A DNA stretch of 64,000 nt from Methylohalomonas lacus (GCF_024808875.1 NZ_JANUCT010000009.1:51833-115832); one strand, 5' to 3'; counted from the first letter of the stretch, positions 28,371-39,551 are shown. Notes: a model not told the origin generated them from the sequence alone. A program made the numbers and translations.

Positions 28371-28590
28371 GGGCTTTATCTCCGGTGAAAGATTGCGTAA
28401 CAATAGCTACCGGTTCCCCGACCTCGTACTTGATGCGGCCTCGACCTTGCCATGCGAAGTCCCGTCCAACGGGCTTCCGGATACGCTTCGAGGTTGGCAA
28501 TGAGGCGGGGAGCCACTCTACGGGACGAGATCAGGCCAAGCCTGTCTCCAGGAGCGAACGGCTTCCCCGATAACTGAAAAAACTCTAGCA
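28371..28590 (-). ncRNA. Candidate bridge RNA region of IS110 element 2
   Basis: Non-coding stretch directly upstream of transposase 2 with several strong short hairpins, for example CCCGT/ACGGG around a 3-base loop at 28461-28473. Position and structure fit the bridge RNA of IS110-subgroup elements; the pairing loops were not resolved by eye. Confidence 0.3.
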
Positions 28591-28612
28591 GCAGCATGGC
28601 CGGTAACATACA

Positions 28613-28672
28613 AGGAGCCGACTTCAGTCGGCGAAACATGCGCTAATGGGTTCGCTGACTGTAATCCACTTC
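28613..28672. repeat. Dispersed repeat family C, copy 2
   Basis: Begins AGGAGCCGACTTCAGTCGGC and continues AAACATGCG as in 24961-25027; the right part is more degenerate (GACTGTAATCC). Confidence 0.7.
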
Positions 28673-28679
28673 CGAAAAA

Positions 28680-28717
28680 ATTCCGGCTCTCCCTGTGATC
28701 GGCCGGAATGACGAGGG
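28680..28717. repeat. Dispersed repeat family A, copy 1
   Basis: ATTCCGGCTCTCCCTG at the left arm and GGCCGGAATGACG at the right arm; inverted arms ATTCCGG/CCGGAAT. Three more copies are at 55678, 55728 and 56446. Confidence 0.75.
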
Positions 28718-28747
28718 GCCTAATACCGCGAAGAACCCAAACATCGA

Positions 28748-28781
28748 CATTCCGGAAACGCCGCAGGCGTTAACCGGAATC
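28748..28781. repeat. Dispersed repeat family B, copy 2
   Basis: 34-bp palindrome ATTCCGGAAACGCC...GGCGTTAACCGGAAT, 13 bases past the stop of the HPP gene on the minus strand. It could form a stable 3' hairpin on that mRNA. Confidence 0.75.
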
Positions 28782-28794
28782 TATTCCTGATTCC

Positions 28795-29412
28795 CTACGG
28801 CAACTCATTACCAGAATCATAATGACGCTGCGACCAGACAGGATACGGAATCCCAGCCAGGCGATTCATCACAAATGCCTGGATCAGCAATAACACGATG
28901 CCCAGCAGCAGAAACACGATCTGGTGCAGATGCGGCATCAACCCCAGGGTCACGACCAGCGTCGTCGCGCCAGCCGGCGGATGCGGCACGCGCAGAAAGG
29001 TCATCATACCGGCAGTTAATGACAGTGAAGCGGTCGCCGCACCGGCATGCCACCAGTCCATACCCACGATCAGCACGGACGGCGCCTCCTGCAAGCCGAA
29101 CAGGGTAAGACAACTCCAACCAACCACGGCACCGATGGTATGCGCCGTCAGCGCGTTGCGCGGCGATGCCGACTGTGACAGGGGGACATAAAACAGCAGG
29201 AACGCCATCGCGCCCAGCGAGGGAAACATGAATGCCTGCTGCGTCAGAAGAGCGATGATCGCGATCAGACCGATACTGATGCCGGCATTGACCGTATTGA
29301 AGGCCACCTGGACGAAGCGTGGATTGAAGCGCTCGCTCATGCGTTCCAGATGCAGCTGTTGCAGCAGGCCGGCCACCAGCTGGCGGCGAACCCGGTCAGT
29401 CGATTCACTCAT
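28795..29412 (-). CDS. HPP family membrane protein
   Basis: 205-aa inner-membrane protein with four to five membrane helices from about residue 38 to 190. The family-naming motif is present as VPHPPAGATTLVVTLG, and the SQSASPRNALTAHTIGAVVG stretch with a conserved polar loop also fits. HPP proteins are integral membrane proteins; a few have been linked to nitrite transport in plants and cyanobacteria, but the substrate of this one is unknown. It lies 64 bp after the FkbM-like gene on the same strand but its base composition is like the chromosome, so it is probably outside the polysaccharide cluster. Confidence 0.88.
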   Translation of the reverse strand: MSESTDRVRRQLVAGLLQQLHLERMSERFNPRFVQVAFNTVNAGISIGLIAIIALLTQQAFMFPSLGAMAFLLFYVPLSQSASPRNALTAHTIGAVVGWSCLTLFGLQEAPSVLIVGMDWWHAGAATASLSLTAGMMTFLRVPHPPAGATTLVVTLGLMPHLHQIVFLLLGIVLLLIQAFVMNRLAGIPYPVWSQRHYDSGNELP

Positions 29413-29476
29413 AACGGAAGCAAAACAAGGTAAATCTCTGAAATCAATCCAAGCATAGTACTAGAGTAGATTATTC

Positions 29477-30252
29477 CTATGCCTCTGAATTTACTGTTCT
29501 CAATTTATCCTGTATCTCTTTGTTAGCGAACAAAAGTGTATACCCGTGCCACGCAACTAAGTCATATGACTTCTCTGTCAACATCTTGTAAACAGGAGAT
29601 TCAAGCACTTCACTTAAAAGCCTAAAATGAGATTCTATGGCAATAACGCGAGGATGATATGTCGAGAAATCTAAAGAACAAATTATATTAAAATCATGGC
29701 CTTCCGCATCAATAGTTAAGAAATCTATCGGGGTTTCTTTATATTTTGTCTGCTCTATCAAACTAGATAATGTTTTTATCGGAGTATAAGATTTTTCATA
29801 TTTTTTATTAGTTTTCTTTGAAAAATCACTTACAAAGTTTGCATCAAGTGATGTGGTCAAACTATAAAAGCCATTTGTATAGAAAATGGCCTCCTCTGAC
29901 TCGCAGTTATCTGACACTGCACAGGCAATATTGACATCCTCGGTACGTACCATATTAAATCCCTCGATTTTCACGGGGTCAATATCAATATTAATTCCTC
30001 GCCACCCCCGTTTGTACAACGACCAAGTGTTATTATATTTAACTGGATGAAAGCAACCTACATCAACAAAAAAACCATATTTTTCTCCAGAAAATAGTCG
30101 TGCAATAGAGACATCTTCTGCAAACTGAGAATAATGCTTAAACTTTGTTTTTGTCAGATAAAGCTTTCTTAGTAGAAATATTTTTCTAAATAAAATATTT
30201 TCCGAGATTGTTTTTGGTATTTGAGAATAATTTAAAAAAACCCAATATTCAT
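29477..30252 (-). CDS. FkbM-family methyltransferase, AT-rich, start region apparently frameshifted
   Basis: SAM-dependent methyltransferase of the FkbM family, which O-methylate sugars or other small groups. The conserved core is FVDVGCFHPVKYNN, TWSLYKRGWRGINIDID, the ERTEDV-like VRTEDVNIACAVSD and FLTIDAEGHDFNII. The coding frame is open from 29477 up to 30286 but has no ATG, GTG or TTG ahead of the conserved motif; the TTG at 30019 would cut the SAM-binding loop off. An ATG at 30250-30252 is in another frame and would join the coding frame if the run of seven A on the plus strand (30234-30240) had eight. So either one base is missing (mutation or sequencing error) or slippage is used. Composition is much more AT-rich than neighbours, indicating recent acquisition. 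Last gene of the polysaccharide cluster. Confidence 0.7.
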
Positions 30253-30495
30253 CCCCGCAATAAGTTTTAAAAAAATCTTTATTATCTTAACCTTTGAGCC
30301 TAACAATTGCCTACAATAGGTGCTAATTTCCATCGAGTATAGAATAGCTCAGCGCCTTCAGTTTATGCCTTACTTAATTTACACGATTTAATATAGCCAA
30401 CCTTTCACACCGCCGACCAGATCCATTTTTGTCGATAACCGATCAATTGGCCGGAGTAGTGCGCCTTCCTCCGGATCCGGCCCAGAGGTTGATTG

Positions 30496-32967
30496 TTACT
30501 GACCACGAAATTGCTGCAGTCGACTCGGTAACCCGTCAAGGTCGCAGTGGTTGGCTACAAAACGCTGGCCTGCCTGAGCGACCGCATAATAATAAGCTTC
30601 GTCCTGCCACAACGACTCAATCACCTCTAACGCCTCCTCGGGTTCTGCATAGACCGCTGCGTTTCCGAAGCATTCACGGAAGGCAGGGGAACAGATCACC
30701 GGCAAGCCAGCAGCCATGGCCTCGATGACATTGCGGCCGAAAGTCTCAATCCTTTGTTCATGAATAAAATTCACGAATATATCCAGTTCAGCCAAAAAGT
30801 CACGAACATCTTTATTATCGTAATCAATGACATGCCAATTCAATGGTAATGTCATCAGGTGATGCGCCAGTAGCGATTGGACTCCCCCCATCAGCCGCAC
30901 GTCGACAGCCTGATTGGCACAGTAGGCTGACTTAATGGCACCCGCCGTACCCGGCCACTTGGTCCAGTCATCACGGCTATGACGCCCGACGACCGGTCTT
31001 TGCTGCTGTTGACCGCGCCACCGCGGTTGGCGCCACCATAGGGATAGCTCCAGTGGCGGAAACCAGTCATGATCCGTCATGGACTCATCGATGCCGTTAC
31101 TTGCCAGGAGCCGCCGTACCACCGGTGATATCGGTATCCACAACCCGGCCTTGTGGAAATTGGCCTGGATGCGCTCCTGTACCTGATCCGGCTCGTACAT
31201 CGTGTTCGCAGCATGAATCATTTTCTGAGGCGTCTGATTCGCAAGTATGGCGATTCGTTGCGCTTCTATCGTCGGCGTGGTATCCGGTTGCCACATCATG
31301 ATGGGCGGATGATGTATGAACAGCAGATCACAATTAACAGACTCGCCATGAACGATGGGCGTCACGTTTAATGACTGACAGGCCCGGATCATTTTCCGGG
31401 TGGCTGCTTCGGGCGGATTAATATCGTACCGTTCCCAGTTCAAGATACCCACACGTAATCCCATCCTCTGAAAACCTGCCAGATACTGTCTGTTGCACTG
31501 GCTTGTTCCCCCTGGCAACCGGCAATCAGTTACGAGCACTATATCGAAATGCTGTTGCCGGTCAGCGCCGGGATACAGCAGGGCCGGCACGGGGAATGGA
31601 TCGATCTGTGAATGGCGATTGATGGCATAATGATCCTGCTCATGCCAGACCGAAAAGGCCCGTGTGTATTCCCGACGGGCACCAGAACCGAGCGTCGATA
31701 TATGGTCGCTGGTTGTCAGGTTGTTGCCTGTAAGGAGAGAAAAGGACAGGGGCACACCCGCATGCAGTTTGCGGACACTATCCGGACCGGCCTGTTGCCG
31801 GAACCGTTGCACGAACTCGGCATCGGCTGAAAATCGCACCGTATCCCAGCCGCCCATGGCCATCATGCAGGATCGGGAGAGCATCAAGGAAGAAAAATCA
31901 TTGTGCACGAACGGCACATCTGCTTTATCAAGTCGCGGTTGCGCAACCATCTGTGTGTTCATACGCAACCGGAAGGTCATGTTGGCACCTTTGCCACCAT
32001 GTTGGAGCCAGTCATTTACCTGGGTTTCAATCTTCTGCGGATGGGCCCAGTCGTCGCTATCATTGGCCACGACTAGATCGCCACTGGCATGGGCCAGGGC
32101 TGTGTTGCGCGCCGCAAAGCAACCCATATTGACCGCATGCTGCAGCGGGATGATGCGGTTATCCTCACGCGCCAGTTTCTTGATCGATCTCCATGTTTTG
32201 TCAGAACTTACATCATCGACAATGATCAGCTCCAGATTCTGCCAGCTCTGATCCAGCACACTGCGTACAGCCATCCAAATGGTGTTCTCGCAGTTGTGGG
32301 CCGCCATTAGCACACTCACTTTATAATGCATCTGCTCAGGTATGGCGGGAGCCGGCGATACGGCAAGATTATCCAGCTGGAGATCCCGATTTCTATCCAT
32401 AAGCAAAAGGCTGGAGAACCCCGCCCGTTCAAGTGGTCTGTTCAGCCAACCCAGATATTCCTCAAGTGACGTCGCCTCATCGCCCGCTGTATTCAGACTG
32501 GAAACGCGTTCAAGGTTCGCCCTCGTAATGCAAAGATCGGGATCATCCGCTGCGATTGGGCCCATCGAATTGATCAGAGACCGAGTCTCGCTAACTTGTC
32601 CAATGGCCAGCAGGCAATGGATATGTGCAATAGAGGTGCTGCGACGTTCGCGAGAACGGGCCGATTTGGTACCGGCAAAGGCCAGCGGCTCCAATGCCCT
32701 TGCATAATTGGCGTGGGCAGCATGATACTGTCCCAGCGCCATGGCGGCGCTGGCACGATCACCTATTGGTGCATGTGGTGAATGCTGTATGGCTTCCAGA
32801 TCAGGGACAGCATAACGCGAATATCCTCCCCACAGCCTATCTTCCAATCTGAGAATAGACTGTGGGGGCCGATCATGAACGCGCCGTCTATGCTGGATGT
32901 ACCTGACAAAATTGTCAGGCAAAACCTTTTTCACGTAGTGCTTTAGCATAACCGAATTCATCACCAT
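30496..32967 (-). CDS. Fused glycosyltransferase (GT2 domain plus GT-B-like domain)
   Basis: 823-aa cytoplasmic protein. Residues 1-200 are helical with a TPR-like look. Residues about 216-420 form a GT2 (GT-A fold) domain: VSVLMAAHNCENTI, the nucleotide-binding IIVDDVSSDKTW (DD at 251-252) and the metal-binding DSDD at 303-306. Residues about 485-820 look like a GT-B-fold transferase: LVTDCRLPGGTSQCNRQYL, a middle linker, and a C-terminal half with VNFIHEQRIETFGRNVIEAMAAGLPVICSP, where E...E spacing resembles GT4 enzymes. It may add two sugars in sequence. It lies in the cluster 155 bp after a GT4 gene and 243 bp before the FkbM gene. Sugar specificity is unknown. Confidence 0.88.
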   Translation of the reverse strand: MVMNSVMLKHYVKKVLPDNFVRYIQHRRRVHDRPPQSILRLEDRLWGGYSRYAVPDLEAIQHSPHAPIGDRASAAMALGQYHAAHANYARALEPLAFAGTKSARSRERRSTSIAHIHCLLAIGQVSETRSLINSMGPIAADDPDLCITRANLERVSSLNTAGDEATSLEEYLGWLNRPLERAGFSSLLLMDRNRDLQLDNLAVSPAPAIPEQMHYKVSVLMAAHNCENTIWMAVRSVLDQSWQNLELIIVDDVSSDKTWRSIKKLAREDNRIIPLQHAVNMGCFAARNTALAHASGDLVVANDSDDWAHPQKIETQVNDWLQHGGKGANMTFRLRMNTQMVAQPRLDKADVPFVHNDFSSLMLSRSCMMAMGGWDTVRFSADAEFVQRFRQQAGPDSVRKLHAGVPLSFSLLTGNNLTTSDHISTLGSGARREYTRAFSVWHEQDHYAINRHSQIDPFPVPALLYPGADRQQHFDIVLVTDCRLPGGTSQCNRQYLAGFQRMGLRVGILNWERYDINPPEAATRKMIRACQSLNVTPIVHGESVNCDLLFIHHPPIMMWQPDTTPTIEAQRIAILANQTPQKMIHAANTMYEPDQVQERIQANFHKAGLWIPISPVVRRLLASNGIDESMTDHDWFPPLELSLWWRQPRWRGQQQQRPVVGRHSRDDWTKWPGTAGAIKSAYCANQAVDVRLMGGVQSLLAHHLMTLPLNWHVIDYDNKDVRDFLAELDIFVNFIHEQRIETFGRNVIEAMAAGLPVICSPAFRECFGNAAVYAEPEEALEVIESLWQDEAYYYAVAQAGQRFVANHCDLDGLPSRLQQFRGQ

Positions 32968-33122
32968 ACAATCTACAGCAGCAAGAGCGGTTTTTCTTAA
33001 TTATTACAGCAACCCGATTGGATTCTGGCATCACATGACTTAGATTAACCTGATGGACCTCTGGCGGAAACATTTCGGTATCGGCTTAGTACCAATATGT
33101 GCTATTGCCGATGGCTGGTATT

Positions 33123-34235
33123 TCATTGGCTCAATACTCTCTCATAAACATCCATATATTGTGCTCCCATAGAATCAGCCAGGAAGTATGCATAAAAACG
33201 TTTTCTGGCTGCCTCGCCCATGCTCCCGGCCAGGGTGTCATCATTGAACAACTTCAGCATGACCTGCCGCAGACTTTTTGAGTCTCCCGGCGGCACCACG
33301 AATCCTGTCTCGCCGTCGATATTAATGTAGCTGGTTCCCGTACCAATCTCAGTGGAAATGAGCGGTTTGCCATACATGGCACCTTCGACCAGCGCGACCC
33401 CATAGGCTTCCGAACGCAGAAACGAGGGAAACACTACTGCCCGGGCCAGATGCAGCAACGACACTTTCTCAATATCGGTTAATTGCCCGAGAAACCGCAG
33501 GTTATCCAGGCTGTCGTTGCTGGCGCGCGCCCTGAGCTCGCGCTCAACAGGCCCAGTCCCCACAATCACCACTGGCAGATCGGTATGCCTGACCGCCTCG
33601 AGCAATATGTGCAGGCCCTTGTAGTAACGCAACACACCGATAAATAGGAAGAAATTATCCCCCACCTGCTCCCGGAGACGATCGATGGTCTGCGTATCCG
33701 GGGATGGATAGGTTGCTGGGTCCAGTCCAATGGGAATCACGCTGACCATATCGGCAAAATGCTGCAGCACGTCACTAGTGGCGTAATAATTCTGTGAGGT
33801 GGCCACGATTTCCGACATCCTGTTCATGAAAGCATGCATCAATGGCCTGTAAAACGGCATCAGAACACGTTGGCGAACAATATCTGAATGATACGTCAAT
33901 ATAGCCGGCTTCTTGATACGACCCACCATGTGCATCAGGTCGGCAAATGGCCACGGATAATGATAATGCAGAACATCCGCCCATTCCGAATGCCGCCTGA
34001 ACGATGTCAGCGCAGAAACTGACATCCCACAGGATGCAATCTCAAGATGTTGTCGATGACGTATTACGGTAGCCTCTTCTCGCTCAACGACACCATCGCT
34101 ACGACCCCGAGACAACGCGAGAACTCTATTCTCTACACCCCGGGCAGTTGTGCTCCGGCAGATTTGCCGAATAGCCTCCTCAATTCCACCCCGATTCTCG
34201 GAAAAATAGTTTTTGTAAACGTGAAGAATTCGCAA
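33123..34235 (-). CDS. Glycosyltransferase family 4
   Basis: 370-aa GT-B-fold transferase. N-terminal acceptor domain begins MRILHVYKNYFSENRGGIEEAI with the Gly-Gly loop of GT4 enzymes; C-terminal donor domain shows FLFIGVLRYYKGLHILLEAV, VVIVGTGPVERELR and the EX7E motif in SEAYGVALVEGAMYGKPLI. Complete length. In the setting of gmd/rmd and an ABC exporter, it is likely to transfer mannose or rhamnose from a GDP-sugar; its closest functional analogues by layout would be WbpY-type enzymes of the P. aeruginosa common antigen, but that is inference. Confidence 0.92.
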   Translation of the reverse strand: MRILHVYKNYFSENRGGIEEAIRQICRSTTARGVENRVLALSRGRSDGVVEREEATVIRHRQHLEIASCGMSVSALTSFRRHSEWADVLHYHYPWPFADLMHMVGRIKKPAILTYHSDIVRQRVLMPFYRPLMHAFMNRMSEIVATSQNYYATSDVLQHFADMVSVIPIGLDPATYPSPDTQTIDRLREQVGDNFFLFIGVLRYYKGLHILLEAVRHTDLPVVIVGTGPVERELRARASNDSLDNLRFLGQLTDIEKVSLLHLARAVVFPSFLRSEAYGVALVEGAMYGKPLISTEIGTGTSYINIDGETGFVVPPGDSKSLRQVMLKLFNDDTLAGSMGEAARKRFYAYFLADSMGAQYMDVYERVLSQ

Positions 34236-34310
34236 GTTATATCAATACATTAGCGAATGTGCCGCTGTTCCCTGCTGGAGGCAGTTCACCATAATTATTG
34301 AACCACAACA

Positions 34311-35483
34311 TCAGCTGCTGACTGAGCGATATACGGAAATTGTCTGCGCCGCGCAACGTTCCCATGTGAACAGCGCGGCCCTTTGTCGGCCCTTGGAAGC
34401 ATACTCTATCCGCAGGGCCTCGTCCTCCAAGAGCATCTGCATACTTGCGGTTATTGCCTCGATATTCGCTGGGTCCACCAACGCAGCGGCGTCACCACTG
34501 ATCTCCGGCAGCGAGGCCCGATTCGATGTTAGTACCGGCACACCGCAGGCCATCGCCTCGGCAACTGGCAGGCCGAAGCCTTCATAAAAGGAAACGAACG
34601 CGAATAAGGCCGCGCCCGCATAAAGACTGGCCAGATCCTGCGCCGGGACATAGCCGAGCACCCTGACCTCCCCCGAACTTTGCGCCCGAGCCAGCTTTTC
34701 TTCCAGCTGTTTTGAGTGCCAACCCGGTGCACCCGCCACTACCAGGGGATAAGCTTCCCTGAGAGATAGCGGCAGCCCCAGATAGGCATCCAATAACCCT
34801 GTCAGGTTTTTACGAGGTTCCAAGGTGGCGGCAGCGAACACATAACCACCATGGGCAAGACTATATTGATGTAGTACCGGTGCCGTTTCCGCCGCGGTCC
34901 TAGGATGGAACCGTTCACTGACGCCATTGTGTACCGTAACGATCTTCTCGGCAGCATCCGGAAAACGCTGCTGCAGTTCATGACGGACAAATTCCGACAC
35001 CGTAATCACCCTGTCGGCACGCCGAACCGAATCATCCAGATTGCGGTTAAGCCAGCTGACCCGCTCCTTGGGATGATACTGCGGATACTGTTCATGGGAC
35101 AGATCATGAACCGTTACGACGTTCGTCGGGCCGGCATAGGAGTGCAGTATATAATTGGGTTCGTGATAGACGGCATCCCGGTATTTCCTGATGGCCATCC
35201 TGAAACGCTGTTGCCTGAGCCATGACACCAGGTCATAGGAACCGGGCATCGAACGTGCGATTCCGCGCAGTGTCTGCCACGAATATCCCCTGCCCTGAGG
35301 AGGGTCATTCTGCTGCCCCTCGGTACCATAATCCACTGATGCTGACCGACTTAACGATGCCGGCACACACACGGGATCCTCGACTTCAGGATTTTCCTGA
35401 AACGCGCGCATGAGATGCAGTGTGTACTGGCCTATGCCAGTCAGCGGCGGCCTCAGGGAGTCAACATTGAGAATAATCCGCAT
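34311..35483 (-). CDS. Glycosyltransferase family 4 (mannosyl/rhamnosyltransferase-like)
   Basis: 390-aa GT-B-fold transferase. N-terminal MRIILNVDSLRPPLTGIGQY is typical of the WbdA/WbpZ-like group; the central VTVHDLSHEQYP and VITVSEFVRHEL segments are also usual there. The donor domain has VFAAATLEPRKNLTGLLDAY and the EX7E motif in FYEGFGLPVAEAMACGVPVL. Complete. It lies 58 bp after rmd and 75 bp before the next GT4 gene and is very probably co-transcribed with both. Likely acts on GDP-linked D-rhamnose or D-mannose; not proven. Confidence 0.92.
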   Translation of the reverse strand: MRIILNVDSLRPPLTGIGQYTLHLMRAFQENPEVEDPVCVPASLSRSASVDYGTEGQQNDPPQGRGYSWQTLRGIARSMPGSYDLVSWLRQQRFRMAIRKYRDAVYHEPNYILHSYAGPTNVVTVHDLSHEQYPQYHPKERVSWLNRNLDDSVRRADRVITVSEFVRHELQQRFPDAAEKIVTVHNGVSERFHPRTAAETAPVLHQYSLAHGGYVFAAATLEPRKNLTGLLDAYLGLPLSLREAYPLVVAGAPGWHSKQLEEKLARAQSSGEVRVLGYVPAQDLASLYAGAALFAFVSFYEGFGLPVAEAMACGVPVLTSNRASLPEISGDAAALVDPANIEAITASMQMLLEDEALRIEYASKGRQRAALFTWERCAAQTISVYRSVSS

Positions 35484-35541
35484 CAGCTTTCGGGATCGCT
35501 CACAGTTTTCGACAACAGATAGGCCAACGCAGTAGTGGCTA

Positions 35542-37478
<1,937 letters not shown>

Positions 37479-37573
37479 TCAGAAATAACTCCATCTAAAG
37501 TAACGTTGAGGCTAAATACCATATCCAATGTTTATCCAAGCCTCCCATCGTAGTCCGACATACGGTCTCGGCC

Positions 37574-39142
37574 TTAGTGTTCGACTATATACTGCTGCGC
37601 CAAATGCAGGAGATTCGCCACCGTCCAGTAAAGTACCATTCCCGACGGAAAAGGATAGAACAACACGAGAAACCCGAGCGCCATAATTACCAGAAAGATA
37701 TTCTGTCGATATCGAGCGCTTTCATCCGCAGCCGGTGCCGGCGCCATTTTAATGGTCAGCAGAGTAGTAAAAGCCAGCAATATTGGCAATAGATTGAAGT
37801 GCGAACCGAAATAGGGAACGCTAATCCCCAGCGAAAACAGCCTGTCCGGTTCTGCAAGGCTTTCAATCCACAGAAAGGGAGTTGCGCGAAGTTCGTAGGC
37901 CTGCCCCAGCACATGGAAAAGCGCCACGAAGACCGGAATCTGAATCAATACTATGAGCAGCGGCTTTAGCCCGGCCAGTGGACTGACACTGTACCGCTGG
38001 TAAAGCGCCAGGATTCGCTCACTTTGTTCTTCACCTCGATAGTTGTTCTTGATGTCGCGCAGCTCAGGCTGGATTGTCTTCTGTACTTCGGAAAACGCAT
38101 GCTGACTCGCCATCGCACGCTGAGCTATGGGATACAGGGCCAGCCGCACCAATACCGCGAGCAGGATAATGGAAATGCCCCAGTTTGGCACCATCGAGTG
38201 AATCAGTCCGAGAATCGTGAGCAAACAGATGCACAAGCCGCGCAGCCAATTCCACATCCCGGCGAAGGACAAACCGCTAAAATCTCCCACTCCCTCTGCA
38301 AGTGCGGAGCCGGACTTCGGTCCTGAAAAAATCAGAAATTCCCGCGTAACCGATTCCTGAGGTTTAAGTACCTGAGTCGGCACTTGAAGAACAATAGAAG
38401 GCAAATAACGGGGCGGCAGGGACGTTGCGGCCTCCTCGTCCGGCAACCGAACGTCGATTGCATTGACCCCATTCCCGCGTTCCGGCGCAACCACCAGGGC
38501 AAAGTAACGGCTGTGCAATCCTGCCCAGTCGAGCGCTTCAGGGTCAGCCAAGTCCTGCACCGCCGTGTCGCCGGCCTCCTGCAACGACATGCGCCTGACC
38601 TCCTTGCCGATCGAAACCACCGGTTCCACGAATGAATACAGCGTATCTGCGATGCCGTATCCATCGGTCGGGTATTCGCCCAGACCAGGGCCAAGATGCA
38701 AGCGAAGCGTCTGATCGCTATCCGAGCGTAGCGGCGCCGAGGAAACATTCTCGATGTGTACGCGATAACGTAGCCGGTATTCTCCTTCCACAGGCGCCAG
38801 AGTCTGCCGGACACTCAATCGACCACCAGCCAGGGTGCCATTGAACGTCAATCCCGCGCCGGTAGCCTTCCAGCTTCCATCTGCGGCACTACCGAAGCCT
38901 TCGAGTAGCAGGTGACGGCTGATAACGCTGGCCGGGGCGTCGCGGGTCACGAGTGATACCCACTCACTCTCTCCGGACTGAACCTGCCACTCTGTGATCG
39001 CCGAGTTGGCGTCCTCCCAGCCCAGATTCAGGCTATGAGCCTCCAGGAGGGCCGCATTACCGGTCTTTCCTGGGGCCGATAGCGTGACAAAAATCATGAA
39101 TGTCACCACCAGGCATGCATACCCCCCAAGTGTCAGCTTCAT
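37574..39142 (-). CDS. YidC/Oxa1-type membrane insertase paralogue inside the polysaccharide cluster
   Basis: 522-aa inner-membrane protein with the full gammaproteobacterial YidC plan: N-terminal membrane segment (about 6-24), a large periplasmic beta-sandwich (about 35-275) and a five-helix Oxa1 core (about 300-520). The groove arginine is kept (Arg333 in AVLVRLALYPIAQ), the cytoplasmic hairpin is present (VQKTIQPELRDIKNNY and LYQRYSVSPLAGLKPLL) and the last helices end FPSGMVLYWTVANLLHLAQQYIV. The housekeeping yidC normally lies with rnpA, yidD and mnmE, so this copy is very likely an extra, specialised paralogue. It follows the small YLDPGSGS protein by 124 bp and precedes gmd by 95 bp. 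Possible role: inserting a cluster-encoded membrane protein; that is inference. Confidence 0.92.
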   Translation of the reverse strand: MKLTLGGYACLVVTFMIFVTLSAPGKTGNAALLEAHSLNLGWEDANSAITEWQVQSGESEWVSLVTRDAPASVISRHLLLEGFGSAADGSWKATGAGLTFNGTLAGGRLSVRQTLAPVEGEYRLRYRVHIENVSSAPLRSDSDQTLRLHLGPGLGEYPTDGYGIADTLYSFVEPVVSIGKEVRRMSLQEAGDTAVQDLADPEALDWAGLHSRYFALVVAPERGNGVNAIDVRLPDEEAATSLPPRYLPSIVLQVPTQVLKPQESVTREFLIFSGPKSGSALAEGVGDFSGLSFAGMWNWLRGLCICLLTILGLIHSMVPNWGISIILLAVLVRLALYPIAQRAMASQHAFSEVQKTIQPELRDIKNNYRGEEQSERILALYQRYSVSPLAGLKPLLIVLIQIPVFVALFHVLGQAYELRATPFLWIESLAEPDRLFSLGISVPYFGSHFNLLPILLAFTTLLTIKMAPAPAADESARYRQNIFLVIMALGFLVLFYPFPSGMVLYWTVANLLHLAQQYIVEH

Positions 39143-39266
39143 CCTGCAGCTCCAAACATGAATCGCGCGTTGGATTGCACAAGACTTAGGGGCATAGCTC
39201 GCTGCTAGCTAGCAACCGCGCGCATATCCCCGCATTGGTGCGATAAAACGCGCGTAATCGCATCGT

Positions 39267-39551
39267 TTACGAATCATCCTTTTGCGAAGAATCGGCCTCC
39301 TCGTGATGATAATTGCCGCTCCCGGCCTGTTCTGTACCCTTCTGAGCACTCTTCCGCTTGAGCCCAAGCAGCCGCAGGAGGCGATGCCAATAAAGTTTGA
39401 CTGTAACGCCAATCGCAGCCAGCGCTGCCAGGATCCCCTGAAGCAGCACACTGCCGCTTCCCGGATCCAGGTACGCGAACACCGGCGCAGAGAAAACGAA
39501 GGCATTCAACCCCACAACGGCGATAACGAAACGGCGGTTATTTGTATGCAT
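39267..39551 (-). CDS. Small membrane protein with YLDPGSGS motif
   Basis: 94-aa protein. A hydrophobic N-terminal segment (about 8-27) ends in a signal-peptide-like site (FSAPVFA), followed directly by YLDPGSGSVLLQGILAAL, a second hydrophobic segment (to about residue 50) and a basic stretch (KLYWHRLLRLLGLKRK), then an acidic, His-containing tail. The ATG at 39551 has GAGAGAGAG 9 bases upstream. I recognise the YLDPG(S/T)GS-plus-helix pattern as recurrent among small proteins of unknown function but can name no activity. It lies 54 bp after the kinase-like/methyltransferase gene and 124 bp before yidC-like, so it belongs to this four-gene block and is a candidate client of the YidC paralogue. 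Confidence 0.75.
   Translation of the reverse strand: MHTNNRRFVIAVVGLNAFVFSAPVFAYLDPGSGSVLLQGILAALAAIGVTVKLYWHRLLRLLGLKRKSAQKGTEQAGSGNYHHEEADSSQKDDS

Larger units (their letters stand above)
27340..28600 (-). mobile_element. IS110-family insertion sequence 2, ends approximate
   Basis: Second IS110 element in the opposite orientation, so the two transposase genes converge with 159 bp between their stops. Again a structured non-coding stretch of about 220 bp precedes the transposase gene (28371-28590 on the minus strand) and little follows it. Ends are not marked by repeats and are estimates. Confidence 0.5.
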
